Source: an uncultured Bacilli bacterium (GTDB lineage Bacteria; Bacillota_I; Bacilli_A; RF39; UBA660). From it: a DNA stretch of 64,000 bases. The stretch is taken from the NCBI GenBank assembly GCA_934102055.1, contig CAKOSE010000001.1, positions 1 through 64,000 on the forward strand, in the 5' to 3' direction. Positions 61,056 through 64,000 of the stretch are shown piece after piece; within the stretch, counting starts at the first letter, position 1; each line of letters starts with the position of its first letter. The notes under the pieces are model-generated. The model made no database searches and was not told the DNA's origin. It worked only from the letters and a program-made list of their open reading frames with translations. The position numbers and the translations under genes were made by a program.

Positions 61056-62360
61056 ATGAATAAAGTAACACCAAAAATAATGTCAGGATTTATGGAACTG
61101 CTTCCTGAAGATCAGATTTTATTTAATGAAATAGTAGATAAGATTAGAAAATCATATGAAAAATTTGGTTTTCTACCAATAGATACTCCAATACTAGAAT
61201 CATCTGAAGTATTACTAGCAAAGGCTGGGGGAGAAACTGAAAAACAAATATATCGTTTTAAAAAAGGTGAGAATGATATATCGTTAAGATTTGATTTAAC
61301 AGTGCCGTTTGCAAGATATGTATCAATGAGATATAATGACTTAGTTTTTCCGTTTAAAAGATATCAAATAGGAAAGGTTTATCGTGGTGAAAGACCTCAA
61401 AAAGGAAGATATAGGGAGTTTTATCAATGTGATGTAGATGTAATTGGGGAAAATATAAGCGTCATGTATGATGCAGAGATGATTGAGGTAATTTATAACA
61501 CATTTAAAGAACTAGATTTTGGAAAGTTTAAAGTTCGTATTAATAATAGAAAATTATTAAATGGATTATTTACATATTTAAATTTAGAGAGTAAATCAGT
61601 AGAAGTTTTAAGGATAATTGATAAACTAGAAAAAATTGGGAAAGATGAAGTGAAAAACGAACTTGAAAAGATTTCTATTACTGAAGATAAGATAAATAAA
61701 ATATTAGAATTTGTTAATATAAAAGGGACAAATGATGAAATTATATCTTTGCTTGAGAGATTAAACATTGAAAACGAAACATTTAATAAGGGCCTAGAGG
61801 AAATTAAACAAGTTTTAGATATGGTTAAAATTTCAGTGCCAGAAGATTACTATGTGATAGACTTAACAATAGCAAGAGGTTTAGATTATTATACAGGTAC
61901 TATTTATGAAACAACACTAAATGATTATCCTAGTCTTGGAAGTGTTTGTTCTGGTGGTAGATATGATAATTTAACAGATTATTATATAGATAAATCATTA
62001 AGTGGAGTAGGTATTTCAATAGGGCTTACAAGATTATTTTATCAGCTAAAAGAAGCTAAGATAATATCTTCGAGGGCAAAGACATTGACAAAAGTGTTAG
62101 TGATACCATTTCAAAAAGAAAATTTAAAATATGCTAAAGAAGTTGCATCATATTTAAGGGATAAAAATATCATATGTGATGTTTATTATGAAGATAAGAA
62201 TTTAAAACAAAAGCTTAAATATGCTAATAGATTAGACATTCCATATGTTTGTATTTTAGGAGAAGATGAAGAAAAGCAAGGTTTAGTAACAATCAAAAAC
62301 ATGGAAACTGGAATGCAAAATAAAGTAAAATTGAGTGAAATGACAAAAGAAATAAAGTAA
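61056..62360 (+). CDS. hisS: Histidyl-tRNA synthetase
   Basis: A 434-residue class II synthetase. Motif 1 region FGFLPIDTPILESS; motif 2 GKVYRGERPQKGRYREFYQ; histidine-specific ARGLDYYTGTIYE; motif 3 GGRYDNL with the GVGISIGLTRL ending; C-terminal anticodon-binding domain (about 335-434). The HisZ paralogue is usually shorter and lacks several of these motifs, so this is the synthetase. The ATG follows AGAAAGG. No T-box is present, unlike argS. ttcA follows by one base. Confidence 0.95.
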   Translation: MNKVTPKIMSGFMELLPEDQILFNEIVDKIRKSYEKFGFLPIDTPILESSEVLLAKAGGETEKQIYRFKKGENDISLRFDLTVPFARYVSMRYNDLVFPFKRYQIGKVYRGERPQKGRYREFYQCDVDVIGENISVMYDAEMIEVIYNTFKELDFGKFKVRINNRKLLNGLFTYLNLESKSVEVLRIIDKLEKIGKDEVKNELEKISITEDKINKILEFVNIKGTNDEIISLLERLNIENETFNKGLEEIKQVLDMVKISVPEDYYVIDLTIARGLDYYTGTIYETTLNDYPSLGSVCSGGRYDNLTDYYIDKSLSGVGISIGLTRLFYQLKEAKIISSRAKTLTKVLVIPFQKENLKYAKEVASYLRDKNIICDVYYEDKNLKQKLKYANRLDIPYVCILGEDEEKQGLVTIKNMETGMQNKVKLSEMTKEIK

Positions 62361-62361
62361 T

Positions 62362-63156
62362 ATGGAAACGAAAGACATAGAAAGAAGTATTATAAAGACA
62401 TATAAATCGAAAATATATGGAAAGTTTCTAAAAGCTGTAAAGGAGTATAATCTTGTTCAAAATAATGATAAAATAGCAATATGTATATCTGGGGGAAAGG
62501 ATTCATTTCTTTTGGCAAAGTGTATGCAAGAGCTTAAAAAACATAGTAAATATAAAATAGATTTAGAATTTATAATAATGGATCCTGGTTATAGAACTGA
62601 AAATTTAAATTTAATAAAAGAAAATTTGAAGAAACTAGGGATAGATGCCACAATATATAAAAGTAATATATTCAATGAGATTAAAGATACAACTTCACCT
62701 TGTTATTTGTGTGCTAGAAAAAGAAGAGGTTTTTTGTACGCTAAAGCGAAGGAACTTGGATGTAATAAAATAGCATTAGGACATCATTTTGACGATGTGA
62801 TTGAAACTATATTGTTAAATATAATTTATGCTGGAGAATATAAAACTATGATGCCTAAACTTAAAAGTATAAATTTTGAGAATATGGAATTAATAAGACC
62901 TCTTTATTTTATAAAGGAAAAAGATATAGTATCATGGAAACATCATTGTAACTTAGATTTCTTAGATTGTGCGTGTGGTGTTACAAAATCTAAGTTAGGG
63001 AAAAGAAGAGAAGTAAAAGAACTTATAGAATCGTTAAGAAAGATAGATAAAAACATAGATATACATATCTTTAAAAGTAGTGAGAATATAAATATAGATG
63101 CAGTACTGGGATATAAAACAAAGAATAAGAAAGTATCATTTTTGGATGAATATTAG
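62362..63156 (+). CDS. ttcA: TtcA-family tRNA 2-thiolation ATPase
   Basis: A 264-residue PP-loop ATPase. The PP-loop SGGKDS is near residue 40, the cysteine pair CYLCARKRRG near 114-117 and GHHFDDVIET near 140. In TtcA these cysteines hold an iron-sulfur cluster used to thiolate cytidine 32 in tRNA. A further CACG lies near 210. Other members of this PP-loop group share the motifs, so the exact tRNA position is inferred. The ATG is one base after hisS, so it is translationally coupled to it. Confidence 0.8.
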   Translation: METKDIERSIIKTYKSKIYGKFLKAVKEYNLVQNNDKIAICISGGKDSFLLAKCMQELKKHSKYKIDLEFIIMDPGYRTENLNLIKENLKKLGIDATIYKSNIFNEIKDTTSPCYLCARKRRGFLYAKAKELGCNKIALGHHFDDVIETILLNIIYAGEYKTMMPKLKSINFENMELIRPLYFIKEKDIVSWKHHCNLDFLDCACGVTKSKLGKRREVKELIESLRKIDKNIDIHIFKSSENINIDAVLGYKTKNKKVSFLDEY

Positions 63157-63206
63157 TTTAAAAAAATTTATTTTTCCACTTAAATCTAGCTATATAATAT
63201 GAAAAA

Positions 63207-63220
63207 CGAATAAATGTTTG
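63207..63220. promoter_or_regulatory. Weak LexA-like box
   Basis: CGAATAAATGTTTG has the dyad layout of a LexA box, with one mismatch in the left half (GAAT for GAAC). It overlaps the -35 of the promoter at 63218 and is near lexA. Confidence 0.3.
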
Positions 63221-63246
63221 ACAAATACTAAAATTTATGTTATAAT
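63218..63246 (+). promoter_or_regulatory. Consensus sigma-A promoter for the gene at 63298
   Basis: TTGACA (63218-63223), 17-nt spacer, TATAAT (63241-63246): a perfect match, 51 nt before the start codon. Confidence 0.88.
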
Positions 63247-63297
63247 TTAGACACTTAATTAAAGATTACCAAAATAGTATAAGGGGGCTAGGTAATT

Positions 63298-63726
63298 ATG
63301 GAAAGTAGAATAAATTATCATTTTGAATATGTAAATGAAAATGAGTTTAGGAAGAAAGAAAGATCAGTTAGAAAATATAATATGCTTGCTTATAAAAAGC
63401 TTACTTTTGAGTATTATCCAAGTATAAGAGAAGGGAAGTTCTTAGGAAAGTTAGTTTCTACTGATAAGAAGGAAAATACTATGACTTATGAACTTAAACT
63501 TCCTACTGATCATTTGTTTGCGAAAGTTCATGGAGATGTTACATTACATTACACAGTTTATATGGAGTCTAAAATTATACTTCTTACTAATATTACACCC
63601 GATTCTATTTTAGAAGAAGGACATAGAAGTGAACTTAGTACATATAAAGGTGTTATGATATCTAAAACAAATAAAGAAAAAGATATGTTTAAAGTTAATT
63701 TACTTAATGCTTTAAATAAGAAATAA
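63298..63726 (+). CDS. Protein of unknown function under a strong promoter
   Basis: A 142-residue soluble protein I do not recognise. It looks beta-rich in the second half (GDVTLHYTVYMESKIILLTNIT) with a basic N-terminus (RKKERSVRKYNML). No cysteine and no membrane helix. The perfect promoter, GGGGG ribosome site and strong terminator point to a highly expressed single gene. It is convergent with lexA. A weak LexA-like box overlaps the promoter. Confidence 0.65.
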   Translation: MESRINYHFEYVNENEFRKKERSVRKYNMLAYKKLTFEYYPSIREGKFLGKLVSTDKKENTMTYELKLPTDHLFAKVHGDVTLHYTVYMESKIILLTNITPDSILEEGHRSELSTYKGVMISKTNKEKDMFKVNLLNALNKK

Positions 63727-63756
63727 AAAACTTCAGAAATCAAATCTGAAGTTTTT
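63726..63756. terminator. Bidirectional terminator between 63298 gene and lexA
   Basis: A 12-bp perfect stem (63726-63737 with 63745-63756), loop of 7, with A-run on one side and T-run on the other. Confidence 0.85.
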
Positions 63757-64000
63757 ATATTTTACGATAAAGTCCAACGACCTTTCCTAATATGGTTGCA
63801 TTTTTTAAAATAATTGGTTCTAAATAATCATTTTCTGGTTGTAATCTAATATGATCTTTTTCCTTATAGAACGTTTTAACAGTTACTTCGTTATTATCAT
63901 TCATTGCTACAACTATTTCTCCATTGCTAGCATTTTTAGCTCTTTCCACTAGTATTATATCATTGTCATGAATACCAACATTGATCATGCTATCTCCCGA
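63755..64000 (-). CDS. lexA: LexA repressor, C-terminal part (cut by the window edge)
   Basis: The last 81 residues of an S24-type LexA-like protein; the N-terminal HTH lies beyond the window. The catalytic Ser is in [14 protein letters not shown] at the right edge. The catalytic Lys is in TVKTFYKE, with EIVVAMNDN and [11 protein letters not shown] completing the fold. An ATG inside SGDSM could be mistaken for the start, but the frame stays open to 64000. A phage-type S24 repressor is possible; the sequence and placement favour chromosomal LexA. Confidence 0.82.
   Translation of the reverse strand, partial: SGDSMINVGIHDNDIILVERAKNASNGEIVVAMNDNNEVTVKTFYKEKDHIRLQPENDYLEPIILKNATILGKVVGLYRKI

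Overview
The window is AT-rich, low-GC Gram-positive DNA. Its gene content suggests an uncultured anaerobic member of the Bacilli, somewhere near the Erysipelotrichia / RF39 / Mollicutes side of that class; this placement is inference from gene content. The standard code is used: TGA ends several clear genes (for example at 18545-18547 and 19297-19299) and Trp is TGG. Shine-Dalgarno sequences (GGAGG or GAGGTGAT) are strong. Anaerobic life is suggested by class III ribonucleotide reductase (nrdD-nrdG), pyruvate phosphate dikinase and a PflX-type radical SAM protein. Several sporulation-linked genes (spoVID-ysxE, spoVS, sspI) argue that the lineage forms spores or recently did.

Layout. 1-660: left edge with a possible transposase start, a frameshifted mobilisation-like remnant and tRNA-Cys. 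0.8-7.0 kb: CBS-type inorganic pyrophosphatase, a divergent pair of small HTH genes around a consensus promoter, a PflX-like radical SAM gene, then a PASTA penicillin-binding protein and mraY. 7.1-15.8 kb: a TPR protein, a 1726-residue vWA/Cna-B surface protein with a sorting signal, FtsW on the minus strand, and a class B-like sortase. 15.8-23.8 kb: two FAD oxidoreductases, a membrane-anchored unknown, ppdK, a CYTH protein, CvpA and thioredoxin. 23.9-28.3 kb: three TasA-like surface proteins around the spoVID-ysxE pair. 28.5-41.3 kb: HerA, T-box-controlled argS, yigZ, uvrC, an FxLYD protein, ftsK, deoD and the ymfF-ymfH peptidase pair.

41.4-51.2 kb is a dense run of small enzymes: a Cu/Zn-SOD-like protein, an SDR, five Nudix domains (one fused to a pyrophosphatase), two tandem P-loop kinases, two CYTH proteins, an XTP pyrophosphatase, a methyltransferase, two GNATs, an ASCH protein, a 43-residue ORF and a membrane protein. 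Many overlap by 1-8 bases and are probably co-transcribed. About 45.04-46.82 kb inside this run has reversed G/C strand bias, which suggests a recent import or inversion. 51.2-64 kb: spoVS, a DUF368 lipid-carrier transporter, nrdD-nrdG-smr, a BspA-like surface protein, sspI, lemA with its DUF2207 partner, hisS-ttcA, two conserved unknowns and the 3' end of lexA at the right edge.

The observations I would follow first are: two genes (SodC-like and GNAT) whose homologous N-termini begin upstream of any ATG/GTG/TTG and appear to start at ATT; the sortase with no Arg at the usual catalytic position, close to a Cna-B substrate carrying a PPKTG signal; the enzyme cluster with its reversed-skew island; the spore genes; and LexA-like boxes in two promoters. 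I found no CRISPR array, prophage or complete insertion sequence.
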